Positions 9,201 through 18,723 of a stretch of 64,000 nucleotides of DNA are shown here, in pieces. The translations under genes and the position numbers were made by a program. The first letter of the stretch is position 1. Each line of letters begins with the position of its first letter. The DNA is from Candidatus Cloacimonadota bacterium (GTDB lineage Bacteria > Cloacimonadota > Cloacimonadia > Cloacimonadales > Cloacimonadaceae), in assembly GCA_023228125.1 (NCBI GenBank), contig JALOBT010000010.1, positions 1-64,000 of the forward strand, given 5' to 3'. The notes under the pieces were generated by a model that was not told the DNA's origin, ran no database searches, and was given only the letters and a program-made list of their open reading frames with translations.

Positions 9201-12200
9201 CTCCAAGCACGACCAATTACACTGCATGAGCTGAAGCAGTTCGTGATTGTGCCTGAATTTTTCCCCACTAAACCTCCCACCTCTCCAGCATTTCCACTCA
9301 CGTTTCCACTACTGGAGCAATTGCTAATGGTAGTTCCCAGATTATAGCCCACCAATGCTCCCACTTCAACGTTTCCGACGACATTAACATTCACGAGATT
9401 GAGATTCTTTACGGTTGCTCCGGATGAATAGCCAATGAACCCTTGATAGTTAGAACTTGCTCGATTGATACTCAAGCCTGATATCATATGATTTTGTCCG
9501 TTATAGGAGCCTGTAAATTTAAGGCTTGCATTACCTATCGGTGACCATCCTGCGTTGCTATTCCAGCTTGTGGTGGGGCTTGCATCGATATCTGTCATCT
9601 GGAGATAGTGCTTGCTCCAGAGATTGCTATGCTCGCTCACGTAACGAAGATCTGTTAGAGTGCTTATTTGGTAAGGATTGCTTTCGGTTCCCGAGCCGTC
9701 TAAAACTCCGGTGCTAAAGCTCACCTCGCTTCCATAAGCCGTACCGGCAGTATTTGTGGCATAAGCCCGGAGGTAATAAACGCTGCTTGCCACCAGTCTG
9801 GTGATGGTGCAAGTGTAGCTGCCTGTACTCGTTGCATCTGTAAGAATAGCTTTACCATCAGTAATGGTGGGCTCGGGAGCAAGGCTCCAGCAGACACCAT
9901 ATTCAGTGGGATTGGGCCATCCCAGATTTATGATCGTAGCATTTCCAATTGCGGTATATGCCTCTATATCTGTGACAGCCTGGGTGCTCACGCTGGGCAG
10001 AACCGGAGTGGACCCCAGGGTCTCAAATGAGACCTGATTGCCATAAACTGCTCCCAGGTCTGAGCTGGCATAGGCACGCACATAATAGAGCGTCTCTGGG
10101 AGCAAACCGGTGAGTAAACCTGTAAATACACCAATCTGTGGACTGCCGTTAGTGCTCACGTTGTCATTGATAGTAGGGTTTTCGGTTGTGCTCCAGCATA
10201 GACCGTGCTGGTTTGCATTTCCTACGTATAGAATTGTGCCATTGCCGGTGGCGCTCTCAAAACTAATATCAGAAACAGCTTGGGTCGATAATATGGGTGC
10301 ATTGTCCACAGGATCATCGCTATACTGCCAGTCCAGATAAGGATAGCCGTTATTCCTGCCATTACCTAAGTTCCAGATCTCTGCGCTGCCATTGACGGTC
10401 TCGCCCTTAAAATCCCATCCGGCAAGCAGATAAGGCGCCTTAATCTTCATTTGAAGAGAAGTCAAACCTGTTCCTTGGGTTCCGGCTCCGCTGGTGGACT
10501 GCCCGGAAGCTTCCACGTCCCAGAAGCAGTTGCTGAGGGAGTTGTAGTAAGTGGCCATTCCTATCAAGCCGCCTATGGTATTCTCCGCCCCGGACTCGCT
10601 AAGCTGGCCGGTGCTGTAGCTATTGCTAATGTCTGAGTCCGAAATAGATCCTGCCAGGCCTCCCACACGGTTCACTCCAGCGATATTGCCAGCGAAATAG
10701 CTGTTGGAGATACAGAGTCTTTCGTTCGCATTCTGAATGTTGCCCGCCAAACCTCCGATCTCATAAGCTCTGCCGATCATGCTGCAAGAGCTTGCACAGA
10801 GATCCAGGGTGGACATATAAGAATAACCGATGATACCACCTACAGTGCTTTCACCGTTTATGCTGCCCGAGCTTGAGCAATTGGAAAGGGTGGAAGCATG
10901 ACCATCCCCGATAAATGCGCCCACATGGTTTCCGCCAAAGATCGACACATTGCTGAGCTTTAGGTTCGCAATCGTGGCGCCCCCGGTATATCCAAACAGT
11001 CCTTGATTGACTGAGTTAGTCCTGTTTATAGACAAACCTTCGATCGAATGCCCGGTGCCATTGTATGAACCAGTGAAATTATAATCGGAAGAGCCAATCG
11101 GTTTCCAGCCTCCATTGAGCCAGGCATTGGTGGCAGAGGCGTCGATATCGGCATTTTGCTCGAAATGATTGCTCCAGTATGCATTGTGCTCACCCAGATA
11201 TTTCAGATCTGCCAGCGTCCTGATCAAATAGGGATCCTCAGCCGTTCCCGAGCCGTCAAAGCTCAGGGTAGAAAAACTGATCTGATTGCCAAAGACCGTG
11301 CCGACGAGGTTGCTGGCAAAAGCCCTGACGTAATAAGTGCTGCCGGGAAGCAAGCCCTCCAAAGAATGGCTAAACTCGCCCGGGGCAGAGATTCCGCCCA
11401 AGTTTATACAAGCATCTTCCAGATCAGGAAGGGGCGAATTGCTCCAGCAAAAACCGTGAGCAGTGGGATTGGGAGCGCCAGGAGAGCTGAGCTCGGCATG
11501 CAGCAAAGCAGTGGATGCCGTAAGCAGGGTGGCTTCCTGAGTGCTAAGCGTAGGAACTACCCCTAAGGTGGTGAATTCCACCTGCTCACCATAAACCGTG
11601 CCAGCCAGATTGGTGGCATAGGCTCTGATATAATAAACTGTATTTATGGCCAATTCGCTGAGCTCGGAGGCGTAGATCCCATCCACTGGTAGCACGGTGA
11701 ACGTGGTCTTGCTATCATCGGTATCAGGATTGGCAGCAGTGCTCCAGCAATGGCCATACTGCGTGGGCAGAGGGGCACCAAGATCCGTGAAGGTCGCATT
11801 GCCAGTTGCTGTCGTACTGCTGATCTGGGTTGTAGCAAGTGTGGTGAGGGCTGGCAGTTTCATGAGCGTGCCAAAACTGCGCTGTTCACCATAGCTAGTG
11901 CCTGATGCATTGGTGGCGAAAGCTCTTACATAATAGGTGCTATAGGCTGTGAGGGTGGTGACGGAAAAGGAAAAAGCACCTGTTTCGGAAGCTGCACCAA
12001 GATCAAAAACGCTGTCGCCCGTATCCGGGGTTTCGCTGCTGCTGAGGCAGAATCCGTAGCTAAGCGGATTGGGAACTCCCAGACTGACCAGGGTTCCATG
12101 CAAGGTAGCAGAATTGGTGGAAAGCTCTGTGGCTTCCTGGGTGCTGACCACTGCATATTCTCCCAAAGTGCTGAATTCCACTTCTTCGCCATAGGCAGTG

Positions 12201-15200
12201 CCAGCAGAATTGGTGGCATAAGCCCGGGCGTAATAATGTGTGTTTGAAGATAAGCTGCTAAGAGTGGATTGGAAAGGACCAATTGCTGTAGCGACTCCCA
12301 GCTCTGTCTTGCTATTCAGAATCGTGGGACTGGGCTCTGTATTCCAGCAGTGACCATGCTGGGAGGGCGTTGGCACTCCCAATACACTTAGATTCCCTTT
12401 GCCCAGGGCTCCAAAGCTACCAATGTTTTCCATGGCTTGGGTGCTAAGCGCAGGCAAGAGCATATCAGTGCTAAAGTCAATCTGCGAGCCATAGACAGTG
12501 CCATTTAGATTTGTGACAAAGGCCCTCACATAATACCTGGTATAGGCTGATAACTCTAGCGCAGAGTATGAAAATGCCCCCGTTTGGGTAGCTGCGCCCA
12601 AATCCATGACAGAATCTTCCAGATCGGGGTTTTCTGTGAAGCTCCAGCAGAAGCCATGCGCCGTAGGAGCAGGCACACCCAGAACGCTTAGATTGCCATT
12701 CAGGGTAGCTGTAAAATGGCCAATGGCTGAAGCTGCCAGGGTGCTGACTACAGGTGCAATGGACATGGTGCCAAAGTCCACCTCGTCTCCATAAACCGTT
12801 CCGGTGCTATTGGTGGCATAGGCACGCACGTAATATGTGGTGGCTGCTGATAAGCCTGTGAGCTCGGAACTGTAAGCTCCTGTTTGGGTGGGGGCGCCAA
12901 GCTCGGTTTTGCTGTTTGTGATGCTGGGGCTGTGTTCTGTGCCCCAGCAATGTCCGTGCTGAGTAGGAGCATCCGTACCCAGAAGCGTGATATTGCCATG
13001 ACCAAGGGCAGAGTCGGCACTGATATCGGAAACAGCCTGAGTGGTGACTATCAGCGGCTGCGCAGATGTGGAAAAGGAAACCTGCTCTCCATATAAAGTC
13101 TCGAAGGCAGAGCTCACATAAGCCCGAACGTAGTAGGTGCCCAGAGGAGTGAGCCCAGTCAAGACGGAGGTAAAAGCTCCTGCCAAAAGCGGGATTCCTT
13201 TTTGCGTGCAGGCATCTGCTGTGGTGGGAGTGCCGGAAGTATTCCAGCAAAATCCGTGCTGTATCGCATTGCCGGGATAGATGTTTCCGTTTCCGGTAGC
13301 TGTGTCCCAGGCAATCTCCGTCGCATCCTGAGTGGAAACCATAGGCGGATCATCTGCGGGATCGCTTGCGAACATCCAGCTCAGATAGGGATAGCCCTCG
13401 TTGCGGCCATTACCGATATTCCAGATCTCTGCTACGCCATTGGCTGTTTCGCCTTTGAAATCCCAGTTTGTATAGCGCGAACGCATCTTCATCTCAAGTG
13501 TGCTTCGCCCTATGCCCTGACCGTCCCAACCGCTCAAAAGCTGCCCGGAGCTTTGCATATCCCAATAGCAATTATGCGTGCTGCCGTTTCCCGCTGTGCC
13601 ACCAAATAAGCCGCCGACATAATTTCCAGTACCGGTATATGTGACCAGACCGGCGTTGTAACAATTGCTAATTACTGTATTGCTGATTCCCACCAGACCG
13701 CCTACTCCAGAATTACCACCCACGCTGCCTCGGTTTGCACAATTGGAAATACTGGCAAAGCTATAATCTCTGCTGAAATCCATACCAGCCACACCTCCCA
13801 CATAGGTGCCAGTGCCTGTAACGCTGCAGGTGTTGAAACAGGAAGAAATGGTGGATACGTTATTATAACCCACGATCCCACCCACAATGCTGTGTCCGGA
13901 AACAGTGCCGGAACTGTAGCAATTCCACAAGGGAGAGTAGTTGTTCGTGCCAACCAGAGAACCCACCTGATTGTTGGCTGTGATTGATACATCAAGCAGG
14001 CGGAGATTGCTGATTTGCGCATTAAGGGTATAACCGAATAAGCCCAGACTGTTTGATGTGGGGCTTGTCCGGTTGATATACAAGCCGCTAAGGGAATGAT
14101 CCTGACCATTGTAAATACCTGCAAATTCAACATATTGAGTTCCGATGGCTTGCCAGCCCAAGCCTCCGTCCCAGGTGCTGGTGGCGGAAGCATCGATATC
14201 CGCAGTTTGAATAAAGTGCTTATCCCAATAAGTATTATGCTCACTCAGGTATCTGAGGTCTTCCAGCGAACTGATCTGAAAGGGATTGGCAGCAGTTCCC
14301 AGCCCGGCGAAGCTTATTGTCGTAAAGCTTAGTTCATCCGAGTAATACGTTTCAATGGCAGTGCTCGCATAAGCACGCACATAATAGCTTGTAAGTGCAT
14401 TCAAACCAGTGATCTCTGAGCTAAAAGGACCTGTCGCTGTGGCATTGTAAAACACTGATTTTGCGTCTGCAATGGTGGGGTTGTGCACCAAACTCCAGCA
14501 GAAACCATACTGTATAGGCGCCGGAATTCCCAAGGTGAAAATAGTGCCATTCGCGATGGCGTCTGTAGAGTAGATAGATGTGACAGCCTGACTTGTCAAC
14601 TGCGTGGGAATGTGCAGGGTGCTAAACTCTATCTGATTGCCATAATCTGTACGGACAGTGCTCTCAGCATAAGAGCGTACATAATACTTGCAATATGCCA
14701 GCAGTCCTGTAATCTGATCACTATATGCCCCTATGGAAGATGGAGTTCCCCGCGTAGTCTTATTATCTGCGGTAGTGGGGCCTGGGTTTAAGCTCCAGCA
14801 AAATCCGTGTTGAATCGCTTGCGGAATGCCAAATGAGCTTAAAACTCCGTTTAGGGTGACAGTAGAGCTTGTGATCACCGTTGCTGTATTTGTGTTCAAG
14901 ATAGCGGGCAGCGGGAGCGTGGTAAATTGAGCTTCACTGCCATAAGCAGTATAGCCCCCGTTCGTGGCGTAGGCTCTGATATAATAGCTTGTGTAGGATG
15001 CAAGCTCAGTCAATGATATGGGAAACGCCCCGAGTGCTGAACTGGAACCATTATCCGAATGCAAGCCAGTAATCACAGGATTGGGACTGGTGCCCCAACA
15101 GAAACCGTGATGATCGATATTGGGTCTTCCAAAATTGATGATGGAAGCCTGGACGCTTGCAGTTGTGGGACTTATATTTCCAACGGTGCCGGTGCTAACT

Positions 15201-17728
15201 GCACAGGGCTGTGGGAAACCCTGCCGGGCCAGGAAAGGATAAGCGTCGTTGTGAGAGGGGTTGATCCCCCAAACAGCACCACCTAAACCCAGAAATCCCC
15301 ATCCGGCACTGCTGAAAGTAGCAATATCCTTCATTTCAGCCGTAGTCTTTCCGGTTCCTCCGCCATTGCCCGTTTGACCGGAACTCGTAGTATCCCAAAA
15401 GCTGTTGTTCACAGAAGAATCGAAATTGATACCGACCAAGCCACCGAGATTGCTACCAGTGCCGGTAACCAATCCTTTGCTATAAGATCTGGCAACATTG
15501 GAACTTGTATTATTGCCCACCAAACCACCCACTCCGTTTTCTCCGCTCACATCGCCCCAAGCGTAGCAATCCTCAATAGATGATGAGCTTTCATTGTAAC
15601 CTACCAAACCACCAGTACTCCAGTGGTGTCCGGACACACTGCTTGAACTGAAGCACCCGCTTATTGTGCTGGCCATGTTGTCACCAACCAATCCTCCGGT
15701 TATTTCATAAGCGCCACCAACAGTTCCGCTACTGGAACAATTACTGATTGTACCTGATTCTATGAAACCTACTAAAGCTCCAACACTGCTGTAGCCCGAA
15801 ATTAATCCGCTACCTGTACAGTTACTTATGCTTATATTACAGCCATGACCAAGCAATGCTCCCACCCCCACAGCTCCGACGATATCAACGGCTAAAAGAT
15901 TGAGATTCTTTAGGCTTGCCTCCGATGAATAGCCAATGAAGCCTTGATGATCCGAACCTCCCCGATTGATGCTAAGGCCAGAAACCGAATGGTTTTGCCC
16001 ATCATAAGAGCCAGTAAAATCATAAGAAACATCTCCTATCGGCAGCCATCCTGAGTTGTCATTCCAGCTTGAAGTCGAGGCAGCATCAATATCTGCCATC
16101 TGGATATAATGGCTGCTCCACAAGCTGTCATGCTCGCTCAGATATTTTAGCTCTTCCAGCGTGCTGATCTGATATGGATCAGCAGCGGTTCCCTGCCCTG
16201 CATACGGAGTGATAAAACTCTCTTCTTCTCCGTAAGACGTTTGGACGGAAGTCGTTGCATATGCCCGCACATAATATTTTGTGAAATGCACAAGTCCGGT
16301 TATAGGCGTTGAAAAGTCTCCGAGGCTGGAGCTGGCACCAAGATCTGAATGTAGCCCGGCAATATCCGGATGTGGGCTTGTGCTCCAACAGAAACCGTAA
16401 TGATTGATACCGGGGCTTCCATAATTAACAATGGAGCCATTGAGAGTGGCACCTGTTGTCAAAATATCGCTGGCCAGTCCGGTGCTAACTATGCTGGGCT
16501 GAGGGAAACCCTGCCTGGCCAGGAAAGGATAACCGTCGTTGTAGGAGGGATTGATTGCCCAAACAGTTCCGCCCATACCCATAAATCCCCACCCGGCATT
16601 CGTGAAAGTGCTAATATCTTTCATTTGGGCAGTAGTCTTCCCGGTTCCTCCATAACTGTTTGAACATCCCGAGCTCTGAGTATCCCAAAAACAAGCATCG
16701 ACATTATAGTTATATTGAAGACCTATAAAACCAGAACGGTCTGTTGCTGAGGGGGCCACTTCTCCGGTACTGTAGCAATTGTAAAAGCTGGAGATATAAT
16801 AATCCAGAGCAATGCCTACAAAACCTCCCAAATTAAAATGCCCGAATACATTTCCCCGGCTGTAGCAATTGTTGAGTATGCACCCAGCCATTGCTCCGCA
16901 GAGTCCTCCGACATATTTTGAGCCATTTATACTGGCCGTACTGTAAGAACTGCTGATAGTTGAGTTGTCGGCGTAACCAAGCAAACCGCCAATTCCCACA
17001 TGACCACGTGAACTACCGCTGCTGGAACAATTTGTAATAGTGCAAGAACCAAGATTTCCCACAAAACCCCCAGCATAATCATTGAAGCTGATCACTTCAC
17101 AAGAACTACTTGAATTTGTAATGGATCCGCCCCGTGCCCTACCCACCAGGCCTCCTGAATCATCGTAACTTCGCACAAAACCGCTGGTGGAACAATTGCA
17201 AATCGTGGAATTTGTACTTCTACCCACCAAGCCTCCTGTACACCAATCTCCCTCAATATGGACATTCGTAAGATTGAGATTGCTGATGGTGGCTCCATCT
17301 ATGTCTCCAAACATACCATGAAACTGCCCCATTGACAACAAACTGATATTGCTGACGGTATGCCCTTGCCCATTGTAGTTACCGGTAAAAGTGTAGAACG
17401 AATATTGGTCATAAATGCCGCCAATGATTTTCCAGCCTAGTCCCCAGTCTGGTTGACCGTTCCAGTTAGCCGAATCTGAAGCGTCAATATCGGCTGTTTG
17501 AATAAAATATGAGTTAAAGACATCATTATGAGTGGCAATCCAGAAGAGATTATTCAAGGTGGCAATTTGATAGGGATTTCCACTGCTTCCATTACCCGCT
17601 GCGGGCGCTGTTGCAGTCTGAGCCTGCAGCCCAAGCATTAAAAATGTAAATACGATCAGCCACAATCCCAGCTTGGATGTAGCTCCGAGGGACAGGTGTT
17701 GCTTAGTTGTTTCCATGATTTTATCCAT
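6239..17728 (-). CDS. Giant secreted GLUG-repeat / FN3-like protein with type IX-like sorting domain
   Basis: A single 11.5-kb frame of 3829 residues. The signal peptide is near residues 15-37 (LGLWLIVFTFLMLGLQAQ); an in-frame ATG four codons in may be the real start. Five GLUG blocks begin near residues 45, 510, 1140, 2155 and 2670. Each opens with a G.GTA..PYQISTL..L.YLSEH signature and contains many GGLVG.N motifs. They are separated by 1, 3, 7 and 2 FN3-like modules of about 90-100 residues (HGFCWST, YYVRAYATN, GTVYGEQVSFTTL), with 5 more after the last block: 18 by my count. The tail has the LPVELSSF module and YPNPFNPSTTISYTLA. GLUG and FN3-like repeats are typical of bacterial surface adhesins, so a role in attachment is likely but inferred. 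No enzyme domain was seen. Confidence 0.93.
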   Translation of the reverse strand: MDKIMETTKQHLSLGATSKLGLWLIVFTFLMLGLQAQTATAPAAGNGSSGNPYQIATLNNLFWIATHNDVFNSYFIQTADIDASDSANWNGQPDWGLGWKIIGGIYDQYSFYTFTGNYNGQGHTVSNISLLSMGQFHGMFGDIDGATISNLNLTNVHIEGDWCTGGLVGRSTNSTICNCSTSGFVRSYDDSGGLVGRARGGSITNSSSSCEVISFNDYAGGFVGNLGSCTITNCSSSGSSRGHVGIGGLLGYADNSTISSSYSTASINGSKYVGGLCGAMAGCILNNCYSRGNVFGHFNLGGFVGIALDYYISSFYNCYSTGEVAPSATDRSGFIGLQYNYNVDACFWDTQSSGCSNSYGGTGKTTAQMKDISTFTNAGWGFMGMGGTVWAINPSYNDGYPFLARQGFPQPSIVSTGLASDILTTGATLNGSIVNYGSPGINHYGFCWSTSPHPDIAGLHSDLGASSSLGDFSTPITGLVHFTKYYVRAYATTSVQTSYGEEESFITPYAGQGTAADPYQISTLEELKYLSEHDSLWSSHYIQMADIDAASTSSWNDNSGWLPIGDVSYDFTGSYDGQNHSVSGLSINRGGSDHQGFIGYSSEASLKNLNLLAVDIVGAVGVGALLGHGCNISISNCTGSGLISGYSSVGALVGFIESGTISNCSSSGTVGGAYEITGGLVGDNMASTISGCFSSSSVSGHHWSTGGLVGYNESSSSIEDCYAWGDVSGENGVGGLVGNNTSSNVARSYSKGLVTGTGSNLGGLVGINFDSSVNNSFWDTTSSGQTGNGGGTGKTTAEMKDIATFSSAGWGFLGLGGAVWGINPSHNDAYPFLARQGFPQPCAVSTGTVGNISPTTASVQASIINFGRPNIDHHGFCWGTSPNPVITGLHSDNGSSSALGAFPISLTELASYTSYYIRAYATNGGYTAYGSEAQFTTLPLPAILNTNTATVITSSTVTLNGVLSSFGIPQAIQHGFCWSLNPGPTTADNKTTRGTPSSIGAYSDQITGLLAYCKYYVRSYAESTVRTDYGNQIEFSTLHIPTQLTSQAVTSIYSTDAIANGTIFTLGIPAPIQYGFCWSLVHNPTIADAKSVFYNATATGPFSSEITGLNALTSYYVRAYASTAIETYYSDELSFTTISFAGLGTAANPFQISSLEDLRYLSEHNTYWDKHFIQTADIDASATSTWDGGLGWQAIGTQYVEFAGIYNGQDHSLSGLYINRTSPTSNSLGLFGYTLNAQISNLRLLDVSITANNQVGSLVGTNNYSPLWNCYSSGTVSGHSIVGGIVGYNNVSTISSCFNTCSVTGTGTYVGGVAGMDFSRDYSFASISNCANRGSVGGNSGVGGLVGISNTVISNCYNAGLVTYTGTGNYVGGLFGGTAGNGSTHNCYWDMQSSGQLLSGWDGQGIGRSTLEMKMRSRYTNWDFKGETANGVAEIWNIGNGRNEGYPYLSWMFASDPADDPPMVSTQDATEIAWDTATGNGNIYPGNAIQHGFCWNTSGTPTTADACTQKGIPLLAGAFTSVLTGLTPLGTYYVRAYVSSAFETLYGEQVSFSTSAQPLIVTTQAVSDISADSALGHGNITLLGTDAPTQHGHCWGTEHSPSITNSKTELGAPTQTGAYSSELTGLSAATTYYVRAYATNSTGTVYGDEVDFGTMSIAPVVSTLAASAIGHFTATLNGNLSVLGVPAPTAHGFCWSFTENPDLEDSVMDLGAATQTGAFSYSALELSAYTRYYVRAFVTNLNGTVYGSQIDFSTDMLLPALSTQAMENIGSFGALGKGNLSVLGVPTPSQHGHCWNTEPSPTILNSKTELGVATAIGPFQSTLSSLSSNTHYYARAYATNSAGTAYGEEVEFSTLGEYAVVSTQEATELSTNSATLHGTLVSLGVPNPLSYGFCLSSSETPDTGDSVFDLGAASETGAFSFSVTTLTAYSTYYVRAFATNASGTSYGEQRSFGTLMKLPALTTLATTQISSTTATGNATFTDLGAPLPTQYGHCWSTAANPDTDDSKTTFTVLPVDGIYASELSELAINTVYYIRAYATNLAGTVYGEQVEFTTLGVVPTLSTQEATLLTASTALLHAELSSPGAPNPTAHGFCWSNSPLPDLEDACINLGGISAPGEFSHSLEGLLPGSTYYVRAFASNLVGTVFGNQISFSTLSFDGSGTAEDPYLIRTLADLKYLGEHNAYWSNHFEQNADIDASATNAWLNGGWKPIGSSDYNFTGSYNGTGHSIEGLSINRTNSVNQGLFGYTGGATIANLKLSNVSIFGGNHVGAFIGDGHASTLSNCSSSGSINGESTVGGIIGYSYMSTLDLCASSCSMIGRAYEIGGLAGNIQNANERLCISNSYFAGNIAGVNRVGGLAGSISDSDISNSYSTGQLSESGAENTIGGLIGMATYYNSLSNCFWDVEASGQSTSGAGTQGTGLTSLQMKIKAPYLLAGWDFKGETVNGSAEIWNLGNGRNNGYPYLDWQYSDDPVDNAPILSTQAVSDISFESATGNGTILYVGNANQHGLCWSTTENPTINDNVSTNGSPQIGVFTGLLTGLLPETLYYVRAYASSDLGAVYGNQVSFETLGSTPVLPSVSTQAVTDIEAYTAIGNATIINLGWPNPTEYGVCWSLAPEPTITDGKAILTDATSTGSYTCTITRLVASSVYYLRAYATNTAGTAYGSEVSFSTGVLDGSGTESNPYQISTLTDLRYVSEHSNLWSKHYLQMTDIDASPTTSWNSNAGWSPIGNASLKFTGSYNGQNHMISGLSINRASSNYQGFIGYSSGATVKNLNLVNVNVVGNVEVGALVGYNLGTTISNCSSSGNVSGNAGEVGGLVGKNSGTITNCFSSCSVIGRAWSTGGLVGFNSSAAIDNSYSRGSVNGTDGVGGLVGNNTSSSINKSYSTGSVVGNGSYIGGLVGGNWGSSANCFWDIQTSGKPASAGGTGQTTAQMHARDTFTNASWDFQGESVNGTTDIWNIASAKNDGYPYLAWQYPADPALVSTQAVADITCESATANGIILYLGDASEHGFCWNTAGNPTISDYMSSSGVPQLGTFTGSLSGLMPETLYYVRAYASSDWGTVYADQVSFETLEAPLMVTTQAVIDITAMSGIAHGTIVSLGSPSPSEHGFCWNTSPNPTIVNTSVELGAAFVTGSFSSAFNGLSAYTMYYLRAFATNESGTSYGEELSFRTLPQAAVVQTLAPVDITVSSASIDGIITDLGAPNPTQHGHCWSTEPLPTVSNERTIVSLTNSGGKSRASRTSFQTELGEVTATGSFSSSITGLNPYTVYYVRAYVTNLAGTVYSEQLEFTTLPLLATLSTESITDIAVTTATGQGNITVLGSPNPAQHGLCWSTIEMPTITDSHTEKGEANATGIFSSELTALTPYTLYYVRAYASTAGTTVYGNQLSFTTLPLLATLSTQDIEEITATSAVIHANISSLGIPSPTQHGLCWSTEPITTDRAALSLAGSHDKGQASRISYKTELGVPQLGFFTDSLSGLLPETLYYVRAYASSDLGIAYGNQLEFTTLASFDYPEGVEITTGDVSITILGGDADILPDFVFAEVPNPGFETRFSFALELYGSGPWTINVTSLDTWVACLFGSTWLVQEVPQTGENAWHVSFHLEGAKSGQVQLFSGNGGDPTLPVELSSFTAAMNVHHQAEIFWVTQSETELRGYYLYRNNVKNLVTALLICDLIPATNSSEEVRYLYTDKEISELGSYYYWLQAANLNNSESFYGPVTMLYEAEPELIPELIAVTSIKSIYPNPFNPSTTISYTLAAACELRFAIYNSRGQQVWQMNLGNKNPGDYTIIWDGNDDGGRAVSTGIYYIRMSAGGESFSRKVVMMK

Positions 17729-17927
17729 TATTAATTATCTGTTTTAAATATTTATTACGCTTTTGGCTCAGGGCACGCATGACCTCCTGATCCTTCTCAT
17801 ACACTGAGATCTGGGTTATATTCAGGATATTTCCATCTTCAAAGGTCACCGTGAATCCATAGCTGTAGCTATTATCCGGCATCGCCGAGCAGATTATCTC
17901 GCTTACGTTGACTAAGGTTTTTTCCAT
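17721..17927 (-). CDS. Small protein of unknown function, overlapping the start of the giant gene
   Basis: A 68-residue product. I chose the ATG at 17927 because a clear AGGAG lies 8 bases upstream; the longer frame starting at 18047 has no such site. The sequence (VSEIICSAMPDNSYSYGFTV then a basic tail RALSQKRNKYLKQ) has no signal peptide or membrane segment and resembles no family I recognise. Its stop codon overlaps the ATG of the giant gene, so the two are probably translationally coupled. It could be a small cytoplasmic regulator or simply a leader ORF for the giant gene. Confidence 0.6.
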   Translation of the reverse strand: MEKTLVNVSEIICSAMPDNSYSYGFTVTFEDGNILNITQISVYEKDQEVMRALSQKRNKYLKQIINNG

Positions 17928-18079
17928 TTTATCACTCCTGTATCTTTTTCTGTATAAGCATAGCTCGAGCCAATAAGCACAATATTTTTTGACATTAGCT
18001 ATCACATTGCATAACATGATTTTGCAGCTTTTATAAACCAAGGACATTTGTCGGAAAACATCATGGTTTTTAAGGGCAT

Positions 18080-18121
18080 TGCGATATCGCTAAACGAAAT
18101 CGCAAGATCGATGCGATATCG
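18080..18121. promoter_or_regulatory. Two GCGATATCGC palindromes (candidate operators)
   Basis: The 10-bp palindrome GCGATATCGC occurs at 18080-18089 and 18112-18121, 32 bases apart centre to centre (about three helical turns). A third copy lies just before the regulator gene at 18671-18684. Placement between the divergent giant gene and regulator suggests operator sites, but the binding protein is not known. Confidence 0.5.
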
Positions 18122-18216
18122 CAAGATCGGCGTTTCGCGCTAAGAGGTCGATTATGATTTTGTTGTCAGCCAGAGTGCTTCAAATCACCTGGGTGATTAG
18201 TATGGAGTTCAAAGAA

Positions 18217-18378
18217 TGGAGTTCAAAGAGCCTTTGCTGGTTTCGAATTATCCACTGGTTTCGGGGCTCTTTGGACTTCATATGGAACTGCTCTGCTGTT
18301 TGATTCCTTCCGTATGGAGTTCAAAGAGCCTTTGCTGGTTTTGAATTATCCAATTGTTTCGGGGCTCTTTGGACTTCA
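18217..18378 (+). repeat. Tandem pair of 64-bp GGACTTC-flanked hairpins, GAGCC-stem type
   Basis: Units at 18217-18280 and 18315-18378 sit in a direct duplication of about 98 bp. Each starts TGGAGTTCAAAGAGCC and ends GGGCTCTTTGGACTTCA. The layout matches the 68-bp unit at 715, but the stem is AAAGAGCC/GGCTCTTT instead of AAAGTGCC/GGCACTTT. Confidence 0.8.
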
Positions 18379-18562
18379 TATGGAACTGCAGGGCTGTTTG
18401 ATTCCAAGCCAATGCTCCTGCTGTTTGAAGTCCAAACCAGCAGTATAATTAACCGTAAACGCATAGCATATTTAGCCGGCTTGGAGTCCAAAAAGCGGTC
18501 CGAATCATGGTGCCAAAGATCAAACTTCCAGAAATATTGGGCTCTTGCGACATTTATTGTCT

Positions 18563-18608
18563 CGCACCAGCTGAAGCTGGTGCGACGGCCGGCTAAAGCC
18601 AGCGTTAC
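18563..18608 (-). repeat. TAACGCTG double-hairpin repeat
   Basis: On the minus strand: GTAACGCTGGCTTTAGCC, then GGCCGT, then CGCACCAGCTTCAGCTGGTG. There are two short stems, GGC-TTTA-GCC and CACCAGC-TTCA-GCTGGTG. Relatives lie at 31819, 58549 and 63712. Confidence 0.75.
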
Positions 18609-18670
18609 CATTCTGTTCCGGCTTATTCAATTCTGGACAATTGGCAAGGAATAAAAACTCTTGACGTGTC

Positions 18671-18684
18671 TTGCGATATCGCAA
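18671..18684. promoter_or_regulatory. Third GCGATATCGC palindrome, upstream of the TPR regulator
   Basis: TTGCGATATCGCAA is a perfect 14-bp palindrome, 40 bases before the ATG at 18724 and just downstream of a TTGACG (18661) that could act as a -35 box. A bound protein here could block transcription of the regulator gene; autoregulation is an inference. Confidence 0.45.
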
Positions 18685-18723
18685 AATTGTCTGCAAGACG
18701 ATATCTTACCTAAAGGGGTGAAT

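Noticed and set aside
18661..18723. Upstream TTG start extending the TPR regulator by 21 codons
   Set aside because: The extension covers the GCGATATCGC palindrome, and the ATG at 18724 has a much better ribosome-binding site.
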